DNA of 43,735 nt from an uncultured Rhizobium sp. Its GTDB lineage: Bacteria; Pseudomonadota; Alphaproteobacteria; Rhizobiales; Rhizobiaceae. Shown here piece by piece: positions 27,177 through 36,648 of this stretch. The DNA lies in NCBI GenBank assembly GCA_945952415.1, contig CAMFIF010000029.1:1-43735 (forward strand). Reading direction: 5' to 3'. Each line of letters begins with the position of its first letter. The stretch's first letter is position 1. The position numbers and the translations under genes were made by a program. The notes beneath the pieces are model-generated. The model saw only the letters and a program-made list of their open reading frames with translations. It ran no database searches and was not told the origin of the DNA.

Positions 27177-27734
27177 ATGACGGAACACAATCCTTTCGGC
27201 ACCATGCATGCGACGACGATCATCACCGTGCGCAAGGGCACGGAAATCGTGATCGCCGGGGACGGGCAGGTCAGCCTTGGCCAGACGGTCATGAAGGGCA
27301 ATGCCCGCAAGGTGCGCCGGATCGGCAAGGGCGGCGAGGTGATCGCCGGTTTCGCCGGGGCGACTGCCGATGCCTTCACCCTTCTCGAGCGGCTGGAAAA
27401 GAAGCTCGATCAATATCCCGGCCAGCTGATGCGGGCGGCCGTGGAACTTGCCAAGGACTGGCGCACCGACAAGTATCTCCGCAATCTGGAGGCCATGATG
27501 CTGGTCGCCGACAAGTCGGTCACGCTGGCGATTACCGGCAATGGTGACGTGCTGGAGCCGGAACACGGCACCATGGCCATCGGGTCGGGCGGTCATTATG
27601 CCTATGCGGCGGCCCGCGCGCTGATGGATAGCGACAAGTCGGCCGAAGAAATTGCCCGGCGCGCCATGCAGATCGCCGCCGATATCTGTGTCTACACCAA
27701 TCACAACATCGTGGTGGAAAAACTTGAAGCCCAT
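27177..27734 (+). CDS. hslV: ATP-dependent protease subunit HslV (ClpQ)
   Basis: A 185-residue threonine peptidase that forms the hexamer pair capped by HslU. The catalytic Thr is in [10 protein letters not shown], but it is residue 13, behind a 12-residue leader [12 protein letters not shown]; in E. coli only the initiator Met precedes it. Further blocks are [38 protein letters not shown] and [14 protein letters not shown]. Removal of the leader would be needed for activity, as assumed for other rhizobial HslVs. No strong ribosome-binding site precedes the ATG at 27177. The stop codon is 27735-27737 and lies inside the start of the next gene. Confidence 0.96.
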
Positions 27735-28245
27735 TGAGGACAGGATCGATTTCAAGCCGGTGACCAGGGGCGACCTTACCCTGCTCCTCGCCTGGTTCGC
27801 CGAGCCGCATCTGCGCGAGTGGTGGGGCGAGCCCGACGAGGAAGTGGCACTGGTGCGCGACATGGTGGAGGGCAGGGACACGACCCGCCCTTTCCTGATC
27901 CAGCTCGATGGCCAGCCGATCGGCTATATCCAGTACTGGTTTCTCGGCGAACACCAGACGCCGGACTGGCTGGAGGAGCATCCTTGGCTGGCAGCCTTCC
28001 CCGCGGATGCCATCGGCATCGATCTGTCGATCGGCGAGCCGGGGCTTGTCGGCCGCGGCATCGGGACGGCAGCCCTCCGGCTTTTTGCCGAGAGGCTTTA
28101 CGACTCCGGCTATGCAACGATCATCATCGATCCTGACCCACTCAACCTGCGCGCCGTCCGGGCCTATGAAAAGGCCGGTTTCCGGGCTCTTCCCGATCTG
28201 GAAGGGACTGACGACGGCGTGCTGATCATGCAATTCGAGCCCTGA
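27724..28245 (+). CDS. GNAT acetyltransferase related to aminoglycoside 6'-N-acetyltransferases
   Basis: A protein of about 173 residues between hslV and hslU. It has a GNAT fold: an RPVTRGDL-like beginning ([16 protein letters not shown]), LREWWGE near residue 31, the acetyl-CoA motif [12 protein letters not shown] near 107-118, and [20 protein letters not shown] near 136-155. This pattern is close to the AAC(6') group, but the substrate in a housekeeping operon need not be a drug. No ATG fits the domain start. I chose TTG at 27724, in a different frame from hslV and overlapping its last 14 bases, behind GGTGGAAAAAC. ATT at 27733 is less likely. hslU begins 15 bases after its stop. Confidence 0.82.
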   Translation: MKPIEDRIDFKPVTRGDLTLLLAWFAEPHLREWWGEPDEEVALVRDMVEGRDTTRPFLIQLDGQPIGYIQYWFLGEHQTPDWLEEHPWLAAFPADAIGIDLSIGEPGLVGRGIGTAALRLFAERLYDSGYATIIIDPDPLNLRAVRAYEKAGFRALPDLEGTDDGVLIMQFEP

Positions 28246-28259
28246 AGAGAACCGAACAG

Positions 28260-29567
28260 ATGACGAATTTTTCTCCCCGTGAAATCGTGTCCGAGCTTGA
28301 CCGGCACATTGTCGGCCAGCAGGAGGCCAAGCGGGCCGTGGCCATCGCCCTTCGCAACCGCTGGCGCCGCCAGCAGCTGCCCGAAGACCTGCGCGATGAG
28401 GTCATGCCGAAGAACATCCTGATGATCGGCCCGACCGGGGTCGGCAAGACCGAGATTTCCCGCCGCCTCGCAAAGCTTGCCGGTGCACCCTTCATCAAGG
28501 TAGAGGCCACCAAGTTTACCGAAGTCGGCTATGTCGGCCGGGACGTGGAGCAGATCATCCGCGATCTCGTGGAAATCGGCATCGGGCTGGTGCGCGAGAA
28601 GAAGCGCGCCGACGTGCAGGCTGCCGCCCATATGAATGCCGAGGAGCGGGTGCTCGATGCTCTTGTCGGCTCCACCGCCTCGCCCGCAACCCGGGACAGC
28701 TTCCGCAAGAAGCTGCGCAACAACGAACTCGACGACAAGGAGATCGAGATCGACGTGGCCGATTCTGGCTCCGGCATGCCTGGGTTCGAGATCCCGGGCA
28801 TGCCCGGCGCCAATATCGGCGTGCTCAACCTGTCTGACATGTTCGGCAAGGCCATGGGAAACCGCACCAAGAAGGTGAAGACCACCGTCCGCCAGTCCTA
28901 TGCGGAGCTGATCCGCGATGAATCGGACAAGCTGATCGACAATGAGCAGATCCAGCGCGAGGCGGTGCATGCGGTCGAGAACAATGGCATCGTCTTCCTG
29001 GACGAGATCGACAAGATCGCCGCCCGCGATGGCGGCCTCGGGGCCGGCGTTTCCCGCGAGGGCGTCCAGCGCGATCTTCTGCCGCTTGTCGAAGGCACGA
29101 CCGTCTCCACCAAATACGGGCCTGTGAAGACCGACCACGTGCTGTTCATCGCCTCGGGGGCGTTCCATGTCTCCAAGCCCTCCGATCTCCTGCCGGAACT
29201 CCAGGGCCGACTGCCGATCCGCGTGGAGCTGAAGCCGCTGGCCAAGGAAGATTTCCGCCGCATCCTTACCGAGCCGGAAGCCTCGCTCATCCGCCAGTAC
29301 AAGGCGCTGATGGAAACCGAGGCGCTCACCCTCGATTTCACCGAGGACGCGATCGATGCCCTGGCCGAGGTCGCGGTGCAGCTGAACAGCTCGGTTGAAA
29401 ATATCGGTGCCCGCCGTCTGCAGACCGTCATGGAACGCGTGCTCGACGAGATTTCCTTCCACGCACCGGACCGGGGCGGAAGCGCCGTTACCATCGATTC
29501 GGCCTATGTGCGCGAGCATGTCGGCGAACTGGCCGGCAACACGGATCTTTCCCGCTTCATCCTGTGA
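28260..29567 (+). CDS. hslU: ATP-dependent protease ATPase subunit HslU (ClpY)
   Basis: A 435-residue AAA+ unfoldase that feeds substrates to HslV. Seen are the Walker [10 protein letters not shown] at about 57-65, the pore loop [12 protein letters not shown] near 87-98, the acidic intermediate domain with [16 protein letters not shown], the Walker [12 protein letters not shown] near 243-253, the sensor-2 region [14 protein letters not shown], and the C-terminal LSRFIL tail that docks in the HslV pockets. All catalytic parts are intact. It follows the GNAT gene by 14 bases in the same direction. A GC-rich hairpin lies 30 bases after the stop. Confidence 0.98.
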   Translation: MTNFSPREIVSELDRHIVGQQEAKRAVAIALRNRWRRQQLPEDLRDEVMPKNILMIGPTGVGKTEISRRLAKLAGAPFIKVEATKFTEVGYVGRDVEQIIRDLVEIGIGLVREKKRADVQAAAHMNAEERVLDALVGSTASPATRDSFRKKLRNNELDDKEIEIDVADSGSGMPGFEIPGMPGANIGVLNLSDMFGKAMGNRTKKVKTTVRQSYAELIRDESDKLIDNEQIQREAVHAVENNGIVFLDEIDKIAARDGGLGAGVSREGVQRDLLPLVEGTTVSTKYGPVKTDHVLFIASGAFHVSKPSDLLPELQGRLPIRVELKPLAKEDFRRILTEPEASLIRQYKALMETEALTLDFTEDAIDALAEVAVQLNSSVENIGARRLQTVMERVLDEISFHAPDRGGSAVTIDSAYVREHVGELAGNTDLSRFIL

Positions 29568-29597
29568 CCGGCTTGCATCGCAACCTGCGATTTGCCG

Positions 29598-29616
29598 CCG
29601 CCCCCTTTCGGGGCGG
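29598..29616 (+). terminator. Possible hairpin terminator after hslU
   Basis: CCGCCCC (29598-29604) and GGGGCGG (29610-29616) form a perfect 7-bp stem with a 5-nt loop 30 bases after the hslU stop. No T-run follows (the next bases are TGGCTTCCCC), so it is a weak or Rho-assisted terminator at best. Confidence 0.4.
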
Positions 29617-29682
29617 TGGCTTCCCCTCGACAGACGCCCTTCCGGCTTCTAAAGGAGGCCGATAAACGAACAATCGCTCCTT

Positions 29683-30702
29683 ATGGCGTCTTCTGGCCAA
29701 AATCCGGTTGCAGAACACGAAGGGCGATTCGACCTCAGGAACGGGATTTCGGCAGTGCGGACTTTTCTGGCAACCCTTGGCACGACCCTTTGCCTTTTGG
29801 GCTTTTTCCAACCCGCAGCAGCCATGACCCGCGTGCCGCCGGGCAACCGCCATGCGGAGCAGCCGCCGATCCCCGGGGCATCCGTGCGCCGCACCAGGGC
29901 GGGCAAGACCACTTTCGACGATAAATATGAAAAGATCCGCGATCTCCTGGCAACGGATGAGGCCTTGCGCAGCAAGATCCGCGAGACGGCCCGCGCCTAT
30001 GGCATCGATCCGATCCATATTGCCGGGGCTCTGGTGGGCGAGCATACGTATAATGTCGATGCCTATGACCGGCTTCAGTCCTACTATGTGAAGGCCGCGG
30101 CCTATGCCGGCAACAGCTTTCAGTTCGCCTATGACGGCGAGAAGGTGGACGATTTCGTCGCGCGCTCGGAATTCTCCACCTGCGCCCGCTATCGCGATTC
30201 CTACCATCTCTGGACCTGCCGCGAAGAGGTGTGGGAAAAAACCTTCCGCGGCAAGACCGTGGGCGGCAAGTCCTATCCGGACAATCGCTTCAGTGCGGTC
30301 TTCTTTCAGCCCTTCTATGCGGGCCAGACCTTCGGCCTCGGCCAGGTCAATCCACTGACCGCGCTCAAGCTTTCCGATCTCGTCCACCAGCGCTCCGGCA
30401 TCGACAGGCTGGACGAGAAGGACGCGGCCTCCGTCTATGACGCGATCATGGACCCCGACAAGTCTCTCGCATTTGTCGGCGCGGCGATCCGCCAGTCGAT
30501 CGACGACTACAAGGAGATTGCCGGCATGGATATATCCGGCAATCCCGGCATCACCGCCACGCTCTACAATCTCGGCAACACGCTGCAGCGCGCAGAAGCG
30601 CTGGCCGCCCGCAACCGCGGCGGCGGCAATGCCCTGCCGGAGGAAAATTATTACGGCTGGCTCATCAACGACAAGCTGAATGAGCTGAGACCATTGTTCT
30701 GA
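29683..30702 (+). CDS. DUF1402 exported protein
   Basis: A 339-residue protein of the DUF1402 family, common in rhizobia and of unknown function. From the ATG at 29683 the hydrophobic stretch lies at about residues 26-47 (TFLATLGTTLCLLGF then PAAA). A GTG at 29755 would begin a compact classical signal peptide with an AAA cleavage site and may be the true start. The mature part has ARAYGIDPIHIAGALVGEH near residues 103-121 and FGLGQVNPLTALKLSD near 218-233, which recalls the helix and GxGxxQ-like patterns of lysozyme/lytic-transglycosylase folds. That similarity is only my reading. The P450 gene follows 55 bases later in the same direction. Confidence 0.8.
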   Translation: MASSGQNPVAEHEGRFDLRNGISAVRTFLATLGTTLCLLGFFQPAAAMTRVPPGNRHAEQPPIPGASVRRTRAGKTTFDDKYEKIRDLLATDEALRSKIRETARAYGIDPIHIAGALVGEHTYNVDAYDRLQSYYVKAAAYAGNSFQFAYDGEKVDDFVARSEFSTCARYRDSYHLWTCREEVWEKTFRGKTVGGKSYPDNRFSAVFFQPFYAGQTFGLGQVNPLTALKLSDLVHQRSGIDRLDEKDAASVYDAIMDPDKSLAFVGAAIRQSIDDYKEIAGMDISGNPGITATLYNLGNTLQRAEALAARNRGGGNALPEENYYGWLINDKLNELRPLF

Positions 30703-30757
30703 GCGGGCAGGCGCACTAGGTTTTCCGGTATCCTTGCAAGCAGAAGCCGGACGATCG

Positions 30758-32161
30758 ATGACCCTTCCTGCAGATTATTTCGAGCCGCCCGCTCCGGTTC
30801 CGCGCACCGTTCCGCCCTCCCGGCTGACCGTGATGCGCACCGTCTTTCGCAATCCGCTCGAATTGTGGGGCGAGCCCTCCTACACGCTGCCCTGGATCGA
30901 TGCGTCCTTCTTCGGCGAGCGCACGCTGATCGTCAACGATCCCGGCCTGATCCGCCATGTCCTGGTGGACAATGCCGCCAATTACCGCATGGCGGTGATC
31001 CGCCAGTTGATCCTTCGACCTATCCTGCGCGATGGACTTCTGACCGCCGAGGGGGACGTCTGGAAGCGCTCGCGCAAGGCCATGGCGCCGGTGTTCACGC
31101 CCCGTCATGCCCGAGGCTTTGCCGATCAGATGCAGGCCTGCTCGGAACGTTTCGTCGGTCGTTACCGGGCTGTCGGGCCGGCGGGCGAAACGCGCGACAT
31201 GGCCGTGCAGATGACGGAACTCACCTTCGAGATCCTGTCGGAAACCCTCTTTTCCGGAGAGATTGCCACGGCGACGAATGATTTTGCCGGCGATGTGGAT
31301 GCGCTCCTGCACCGGATGGGTCGGGTCGATCCCATGGATCTCCTGCGCGCGCCCTCCTGGGTGCCGCGCCTCACCCGATTCGGCGGCCGGCGCGTGCTTG
31401 AAAAATTTCGCTCGGTGGTGGCCGATACGATCCGTCTGCGGCAGGCCAGGCTCAAGACGGACCGGTCAGCCGCGCCCGACGACTTCCTCACCCTGCTTCT
31501 CGAAGCCGGCGGTCCGGACGGCGGGCTCACCATGGACGAGATCGAGGATAACATCCTCACCTTCATCGGAGCAGGGCACGAAACCACGGCCCGTGCGCTG
31601 GCCTGGTGCCTCTATTGCGTGGCCCATCTTCCAGCCTGGCGTGATCAAATGGAGGCGGAAATCGATGCGATTCTGGCCTCCGGGGCGCCGCCCGTGGAAT
31701 GGCTCGACCGCATGCCCCATGTGCGGGCGGCCTTCGAGGAAGCGCTGCGTCTCTATCCGCCCGCTCCCTCGATCAATCGCGAGGCGATCGAGCCGGACCA
31801 TTGGGTAAGCCCCGAGGGAAAAAGCGTGACGATCAATCCCGGCACCACCGTGCTCGTCATGCCCTGGACCCTCCACCGCCATCAGCTGCACTGGGACGAG
31901 CCTCGGCGCTTCAAGCCGTCCCGTTTCCTGCCGGGCGAGCGGGAAAAGATCGGGCGCTTCCAGTATCTCCCCTTCGGAGCGGGCCCCCGCATCTGCATCG
32001 GCGCCACCTTCGCCCTGCAGGAGGCGGTGATTGCACTTGCCATCCTGATGCGGGATTACCGCTTCGAAGCGGTGAAGAGCGTCCGGGTCTGGCCTGTCCA
32101 GAAACTCACCACCCAGCCCGAGGGCGGCCTGCCCATGAAGGTCATTCCCCGCAATCGGTAA
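30758..32161 (+). CDS. Cytochrome P450
   Basis: A 467-residue soluble bacterial P450. The I-helix oxygen-activation motif is AGHETT at 272-277, the K-helix ExxR is in FEEALRLYPP, and the haem loop FGAGPRICIG places the thiolate Cys at residue 413. The C-terminal IALAILMRDYRFE is typical. No ferredoxin or reductase gene is adjacent, so electron donors must come from elsewhere. Substrate cannot be inferred; the general form resembles the CYP groups that act on fatty acids or other lipids. The start is the ATG at 30758 (MTLPADYFEPPAP); a TTG 8 codons upstream is possible. It lies 55 bases after DUF1402 and 85 bases before the HyuA-like gene. Confidence 0.93.
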   Translation: MTLPADYFEPPAPVPRTVPPSRLTVMRTVFRNPLELWGEPSYTLPWIDASFFGERTLIVNDPGLIRHVLVDNAANYRMAVIRQLILRPILRDGLLTAEGDVWKRSRKAMAPVFTPRHARGFADQMQACSERFVGRYRAVGPAGETRDMAVQMTELTFEILSETLFSGEIATATNDFAGDVDALLHRMGRVDPMDLLRAPSWVPRLTRFGGRRVLEKFRSVVADTIRLRQARLKTDRSAAPDDFLTLLLEAGGPDGGLTMDEIEDNILTFIGAGHETTARALAWCLYCVAHLPAWRDQMEAEIDAILASGAPPVEWLDRMPHVRAAFEEALRLYPPAPSINREAIEPDHWVSPEGKSVTINPGTTVLVMPWTLHRHQLHWDEPRRFKPSRFLPGEREKIGRFQYLPFGAGPRICIGATFALQEAVIALAILMRDYRFEAVKSVRVWPVQKLTTQPEGGLPMKVIPRNR

Positions 32162-32246
32162 CCCTTGCGAAAGCCCGGCTTGACAGCCTTGCCGGCGCAC
32201 GGTCTTTTCCCGCGCGGAAATTGCCGTTTGTCAGCAAGCGGACGGC

Positions 32247-34304
32247 ATGTCTTTCGGCATAGATTTCCCCAAAAAGCGACCCAATCGGAGCGGATCCATC
32301 TTGGCGACCCATTACCTTCTCGGCATCGATACCGGCGGAACCTACACGGATGCGGCCCTTTTCCACGAAGAAATGGGTGTGATCGCCAAGGCGAAGGCGC
32401 TGACCACGCGGCACGATCTCGCCGTCGGCATTGCCGGTGCTGTCGATTCGGTCATAGCCCGGGCAGGCATTCCGGTCAGCGCGATCAGCCTTGTCTCGCT
32501 CTCGACGACGCTCGCCACCAATGCCCTCGTGGAAGGGCAGGGCGGACGCTCCGGCCTGGTCATGATCGGCTTCGGTCCCGAGGACCTGAAACGGGATGGT
32601 CTTGAAACGGCGCTCGGCTCCGATCCCGTGATCTTCCTTCCGGGCGGCCACAATGTGCATGGCAATGAAACGCCGCTGCAGCTGGAGGCGCTGGAAAAAG
32701 CCCTGCCGGAACTCTCGGGCACCGTTTCGTCCTTTGCGGTGGCCGGCTACTTCGCCGTTCGCAATCCTGCCCATGAAATCCGGGTCAGGGATTTCATTCT
32801 GGAGCACAGCCATCTGCCGGTAACATGCAGCCATGAACTCTCCTCCAAGCTCGGTGGCCCGCGCCGGGCACTCACGACGCTTCTGAATTCCCGGCTCGTC
32901 TCGATGATCGATCGACTGGTCGGCTCCTGCGAGCGGTTCCTCGAAACCCGCGGCATTCATGCGCCCATGATGGTGGTGCGTGGCGATGGCGCGCTGATTT
33001 CCGCAGCCGAAGCCAAGATCCGGCCCATCGAGACCATCCTGTCCGGCCCGGCGGCAAGCCTGGTCGGCGCCCGCTATCTGACAGGGCTCGACAATGCCGT
33101 CGTCTCCGATATCGGCGGCACGACCACCGATGTGGCCGTGCTTGAGGAAGGCCGCCCGCGCCTCGATGCGGAAGGCGCGGTTGTCGGTGGCTATCGCACC
33201 ATGGTCGAGGCGGTGGCCATGCGCACCTTTGGCCTGGGCGGCGATTCGGAGGTCCGGATCAACGACCGGGGGCTGGAGGCGAAGTTCACGCTCGGTCCGC
33301 GCCGCTTCCTGCCGCTCAGCCTTCTCGCAAAAACGCATGGCGATGTGGTGATCGCCGCGCTCGAACGGCAGCTGCGCACCGCCCATGTCGGCCGCCACGA
33401 TGGCCGCTTTGCGGTGAGAACCGGCGTTCCCGACCGGCTGGCGAGCGGCCTTCAGCCCCAGGAACAGGCGCTTTTCGAAAAGATCGGCGCCGTTCCGGTT
33501 CCGCTCGACCAGCTTCTCCTCTCGACGCCGCAGAAGGCGACGCTCGACCGGCTGGTCGCCCGCGGCCTGGTCCATATTTCCGGCATCACGCCCTCCGATG
33601 CCATGCATGTGCTCGGCAGGCAGAATCAGTGGGATCGAGAAGCGGCGCTCATGGGCCTGGCCCTCGCCGCCCGCGGCAAGGATGGCGCGGGGCGCCTTCT
33701 GGCGCAGACGCCGGAGGAGCTCGCCGAAAAGATCGTCGCACAGCTGACCCGCCAGTCCTGCGAGGTCATCCTCGGGGCCTGCCTGATGGATGACGGCGTG
33801 ACAGGCGTGAACCCGCAGCTTTCCACCGAAATCGACCGTGCGCTGAAGCGCCGGCCCGGCATCGTGCAATTTGGCGTCACCCTCGACAGGCCTCTCGTCG
33901 GCCTCGGCGCCTCGGCGCCAGTCTATTACCCGGCCATTGCGGCGATGCTCTCCGCCGCCTGCTCGGTCCCCGGAGATGCCGACGTCGCCAATGCGATCGG
34001 CGCAGTCGTGGGTCAGGTCCGGGCCTCCGTCACCGTCTTCGTCACCGCACCGGACGAGGGTCTCTTCGTCGTCAATGGTGCAGGCCCCAGCATTCGCTTC
34101 ACCGACGAGGCGGAGAGCTTCGCACTTGCCAGGGAACGGGCGCGGGAGGCCGCGCTTGCCCAGGCCCGCCAGAACGGCGCGGACGAACCGGTCGTCGATC
34201 TCCGCGAAGAGGTGGATGCTCCAGAGGTGGAAGGCAGCCGCAAGCTGATCGAAGCCCGCTTCATCGCTACCGCCTCCGGACGTCCGCGGGTGGCCGCGGC
34301 CTGA
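32247..34304 (+). CDS. Hydantoinase/oxoprolinase family protein, HyuA-like
   Basis: A 685-residue ASKHA-fold protein of the N-methylhydantoinase A/5-oxoprolinase group. It has YLLGIDTGGTYTDAALF near residues 23-39, the hinge SLSTTLATNALVEGQG near 85-100, the second phosphate loop VVSDIGGTTTDVAVLEEG near 284-301, and a GLGGDSEV block near 331-338. Such proteins perform ATP-dependent opening of lactam or hydantoin rings, usually with a HyuB partner. No HyuB gene is in the window, so the substrate is open. The ATG at 32247 has a poor ribosome-binding site; a TTG at 32301, preceded by GGAG at 10 bases, would start just before the conserved domain and may be the real start. Confidence 0.85.
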   Translation: MSFGIDFPKKRPNRSGSILATHYLLGIDTGGTYTDAALFHEEMGVIAKAKALTTRHDLAVGIAGAVDSVIARAGIPVSAISLVSLSTTLATNALVEGQGGRSGLVMIGFGPEDLKRDGLETALGSDPVIFLPGGHNVHGNETPLQLEALEKALPELSGTVSSFAVAGYFAVRNPAHEIRVRDFILEHSHLPVTCSHELSSKLGGPRRALTTLLNSRLVSMIDRLVGSCERFLETRGIHAPMMVVRGDGALISAAEAKIRPIETILSGPAASLVGARYLTGLDNAVVSDIGGTTTDVAVLEEGRPRLDAEGAVVGGYRTMVEAVAMRTFGLGGDSEVRINDRGLEAKFTLGPRRFLPLSLLAKTHGDVVIAALERQLRTAHVGRHDGRFAVRTGVPDRLASGLQPQEQALFEKIGAVPVPLDQLLLSTPQKATLDRLVARGLVHISGITPSDAMHVLGRQNQWDREAALMGLALAARGKDGAGRLLAQTPEELAEKIVAQLTRQSCEVILGACLMDDGVTGVNPQLSTEIDRALKRRPGIVQFGVTLDRPLVGLGASAPVYYPAIAAMLSAACSVPGDADVANAIGAVVGQVRASVTVFVTAPDEGLFVVNGAGPSIRFTDEAESFALARERAREAALAQARQNGADEPVVDLREEVDAPEVEGSRKLIEARFIATASGRPRVAAA

Positions 34305-34345
34305 TTTATTCCAGAAGGGAACAAATCCTTTACACCTTTGCCCAA

Positions 34346-34375
34346 TTGACTGGAAAGGGCTCTCTGCCACTATCC
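34346..34375 (+). promoter_or_regulatory. Candidate glcB promoter
   Basis: TTGACT (34346-34351) and CTATCC (34370-34375) are separated by 18 bases in the 102-bp gap between the HyuA-like gene and glcB. They match the rhizobial housekeeping pattern (CTTGAC, CTATAT) moderately. Transcription would start about 25 bases before the ATG. Confidence 0.4.
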
Positions 34376-34406
34376 GCTCGCGAATTTTCGAACGTGGAGC
34401 CAAGAC

Positions 34407-36575
34407 ATGACGCGCATCGACCGGGGCGGCCTTTCCATCGACAGGCCTTTGCATGATTTTCTCCTGGAGGAAGTCCTGCCGGGCACAGGGCTTGATCCGG
34501 ATGCCTTCTTCGAGGGTTTCGGAGCCCTCGTGCATGCGCTTGCACCCCGCAATCGCGCGCTGCTTGCCGTGCGGGACGAGCTTCAGGCTCGGATCGATGC
34601 CTGGCACCGCGCCCATGGCGCCGTCTCCGACCCTCAGGCCTATGAGGCCTTCCTGCGGGAAATCCGCTATATCGTGCCGGAAGGCGGCGATTTTGCCGTC
34701 TCCACCGATCATGTCGATCCGGAGATCGCTTCCATCGCCGGTCCGCAGCTGGTGGTTCCGATCATGAATGCCCGCTATGCGCTGAACGCCGCCAATGCCC
34801 GCTGGGGCTCGCTCTATGATTCGCTCTACGGAACAGATGCGCTTCCCGAAACCGGCGGGGCCGAACGGGGTGCGGGCTTCAACCCCGTGCGCTGCAAGGC
34901 GGCCGCCCTCTGGGTCAAGTCTTTCTTCGACGATGTCTTCCCGCTTGAGGGTGCCTCCTGGCTCGATCTCACCAGCCTCGATGTCAGCGACGGCAAGCTG
35001 GTTCTTAAGGCCGGAGGCGGCGCCGTCACGCTAAAGGACCCGGCGCAGTTTGTGGGATACGACCGCACGTCCGGTCGCCCGCTGCGTCTGCTCCTGCGCA
35101 ATCACGGCCTTCACGTCCAGATCGTCATCGATCCCGTCACACAGGTGGGAGCGCTCGATCCGGCAGGCATTTCCGACATCATCGCCGAATCGGCCCTCAC
35201 CGCGATCATGGACTGCGAGGATTCGGTGGCTGCCGTCGATACGGAAGACAAGGTTCTCGTCTACCGCAACTGGCTCGGCCTGATGCGGGGCGATCTCACG
35301 GAAGAACTGACGAAGAACGGCCGCACCGTCACCCGTCGGCTGAATGGCGATCTCGTCTTTACCGCGCCGGAAGGGGGCACCTTCACCCTCTCGGGCCGCG
35401 CGCTGATGCTGGTGCGCAATGTAGGCCACCTCATGACCAACCCGGCGATCCTGACCGCGGACGGGTACGAAATCCCCGAAGGCATCATGGATGCGGTGAT
35501 CACCGGTCTCATCGCGCTTTATGATATCGGCCCGAAGGGACGGCGCGCCAATTCCCGGGCCGGTTCCCTCTACGTGGTCAAGCCGAAGATGCATGGGCCG
35601 GAAGAGGTTGCCTTCGCCTCCGAAATCTTCGCGCGTGTGGAAGCCCTTATCGGTCTTGCGCCCAACACGATCAAGATGGGCATCATGGACGAGGAGCGGC
35701 GCACCACCGTCAATCTCAAGGAGTGCATCCGCGCCGCCGCATCCCGGGTGGTCTTCATCAATACCGGCTTCCTCGACCGCACGGGCGACGAGATCCATAC
35801 GTCCATGGAAGCGGGCCCGATGATCCGCAAGGGCGACATGAAGCAGTCCACCTGGATTGCCGCCTATGAGAATGCCAATGTGGATGTGGGGCTTCTCTGC
35901 GGTCTTGCTGGCCGCGCCCAGATCGGCAAGGGCATGTGGGCCATGCCCGACATGATGGCCGCCATGCTGGAGCAGAAGATCGCGCATCCCCGGGCCGGCG
36001 CCAATACGGCGTGGGTGCCGTCCCCCACGGGAGCAACGCTCCATGCCACCCATTACCATCGTGTGGATGTCAAGAGCGTGCAGGAGGCGCTGAAGAGCCG
36101 TCCCCGGGCTGCGCTCGGCGACATCCTCACCATTCCGGTCGCAAGCCGCCCCAACTGGACGCCCGAGGAAATCCAGCGCGAACTCGACAACAATGCCCAG
36201 GGGATTCTCGGTTACGTGGTGCGCTGGGTCGATCAGGGCGTCGGCTGCTCCAAGGTGCCGGACATCAACAACATCGGGCTGATGGAGGACCGGGCAACCC
36301 TGCGCATCTCCTCCCAGCACATGGCGAACTGGCTGCATCACGGCGTGATAACGGAGGCGGACGTGGTGGAAACCATGCAGCGCATGGCAAAGGTCGTGGA
36401 CAGCCAGAATGCGGGCGATCCGCTCTACCGCCCGATGGCGCCGGATTATGAGGGCTCCGTGGCCTTCCAGGCCGCGCTCGAACTGGTGCTGAAGGGCCGC
36501 GAACAGCCGAATGGCTATACCGAGCCCGTCCTTCACCGCCGCCGGCAGGAGGCAAAGGCCCGCATGCGGGCCTGA
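34407..36575 (+). CDS. glcB: Malate synthase G
   Basis: A 722-residue monomeric isoform-G malate synthase, which condenses glyoxylate with acetyl-CoA to malate. Conserved blocks include [25 protein letters not shown] near residues 117-141, [11 protein letters not shown] near 269-279, the signature [13 protein letters not shown] with the acidic metal site that follows, [16 protein letters not shown] near 429-444, and [16 protein letters not shown] near 604-619, which contains the catalytic-base aspartate region. Isocitrate lyase is not in the window. A gap of 102 bp with a candidate promoter precedes it, and a bidirectional terminator follows, so it is likely its own transcription unit. Confidence 0.98.
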   Translation: MTRIDRGGLSIDRPLHDFLLEEVLPGTGLDPDAFFEGFGALVHALAPRNRALLAVRDELQARIDAWHRAHGAVSDPQAYEAFLREIRYIVPEGGDFAVSTDHVDPEIASIAGPQLVVPIMNARYALNAANARWGSLYDSLYGTDALPETGGAERGAGFNPVRCKAAALWVKSFFDDVFPLEGASWLDLTSLDVSDGKLVLKAGGGAVTLKDPAQFVGYDRTSGRPLRLLLRNHGLHVQIVIDPVTQVGALDPAGISDIIAESALTAIMDCEDSVAAVDTEDKVLVYRNWLGLMRGDLTEELTKNGRTVTRRLNGDLVFTAPEGGTFTLSGRALMLVRNVGHLMTNPAILTADGYEIPEGIMDAVITGLIALYDIGPKGRRANSRAGSLYVVKPKMHGPEEVAFASEIFARVEALIGLAPNTIKMGIMDEERRTTVNLKECIRAAASRVVFINTGFLDRTGDEIHTSMEAGPMIRKGDMKQSTWIAAYENANVDVGLLCGLAGRAQIGKGMWAMPDMMAAMLEQKIAHPRAGANTAWVPSPTGATLHATHYHRVDVKSVQEALKSRPRAALGDILTIPVASRPNWTPEEIQRELDNNAQGILGYVVRWVDQGVGCSKVPDINNIGLMEDRATLRISSQHMANWLHHGVITEADVVETMQRMAKVVDSQNAGDPLYRPMAPDYEGSVAFQAALELVLKGREQPNGYTEPVLHRRRQEAKARMRA

Positions 36576-36600
36576 GCTCGCCGGGTCGCTGGAGAAAAAG

Positions 36601-36627
36601 AAAAGGCCGGGTCATCCCCGGCCTTTT
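36601..36627. terminator. Bidirectional terminator between glcB and the L,D-transpeptidase gene
   Basis: AAAAGGCCGGG (36601-36611) and CCCGGCCTTTT (36617-36627) form a perfect 11-bp stem with loop TCATC. An A-rich run (36594-36604) on the left and the T-run on the right provide U-tracts on both strands. It lies 25 bases past glcB and 21 bases past the convergent gene. Confidence 0.88.
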
Positions 36628-36648
36628 CCGTTCATTTCCAGTCTTCTC

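Noticed and set aside
27652..27723. An upstream ATG start (27652) for the GNAT gene
   Set aside because: The extra 24 residues are out-of-frame hslV sequence, without GNAT character, and would give an 86-base overlap.
32142..34712. An 856-codon open frame on the minus strand
   Set aside because: Antisense shadow of the HyuA-like gene and its flanks; no recognisable domain.
35031..36536. A 501-codon open frame on the minus strand
   Set aside because: Antisense to glcB, whose malate synthase blocks are unambiguous; the antisense product is His/Arg/Gly-rich with no domain.
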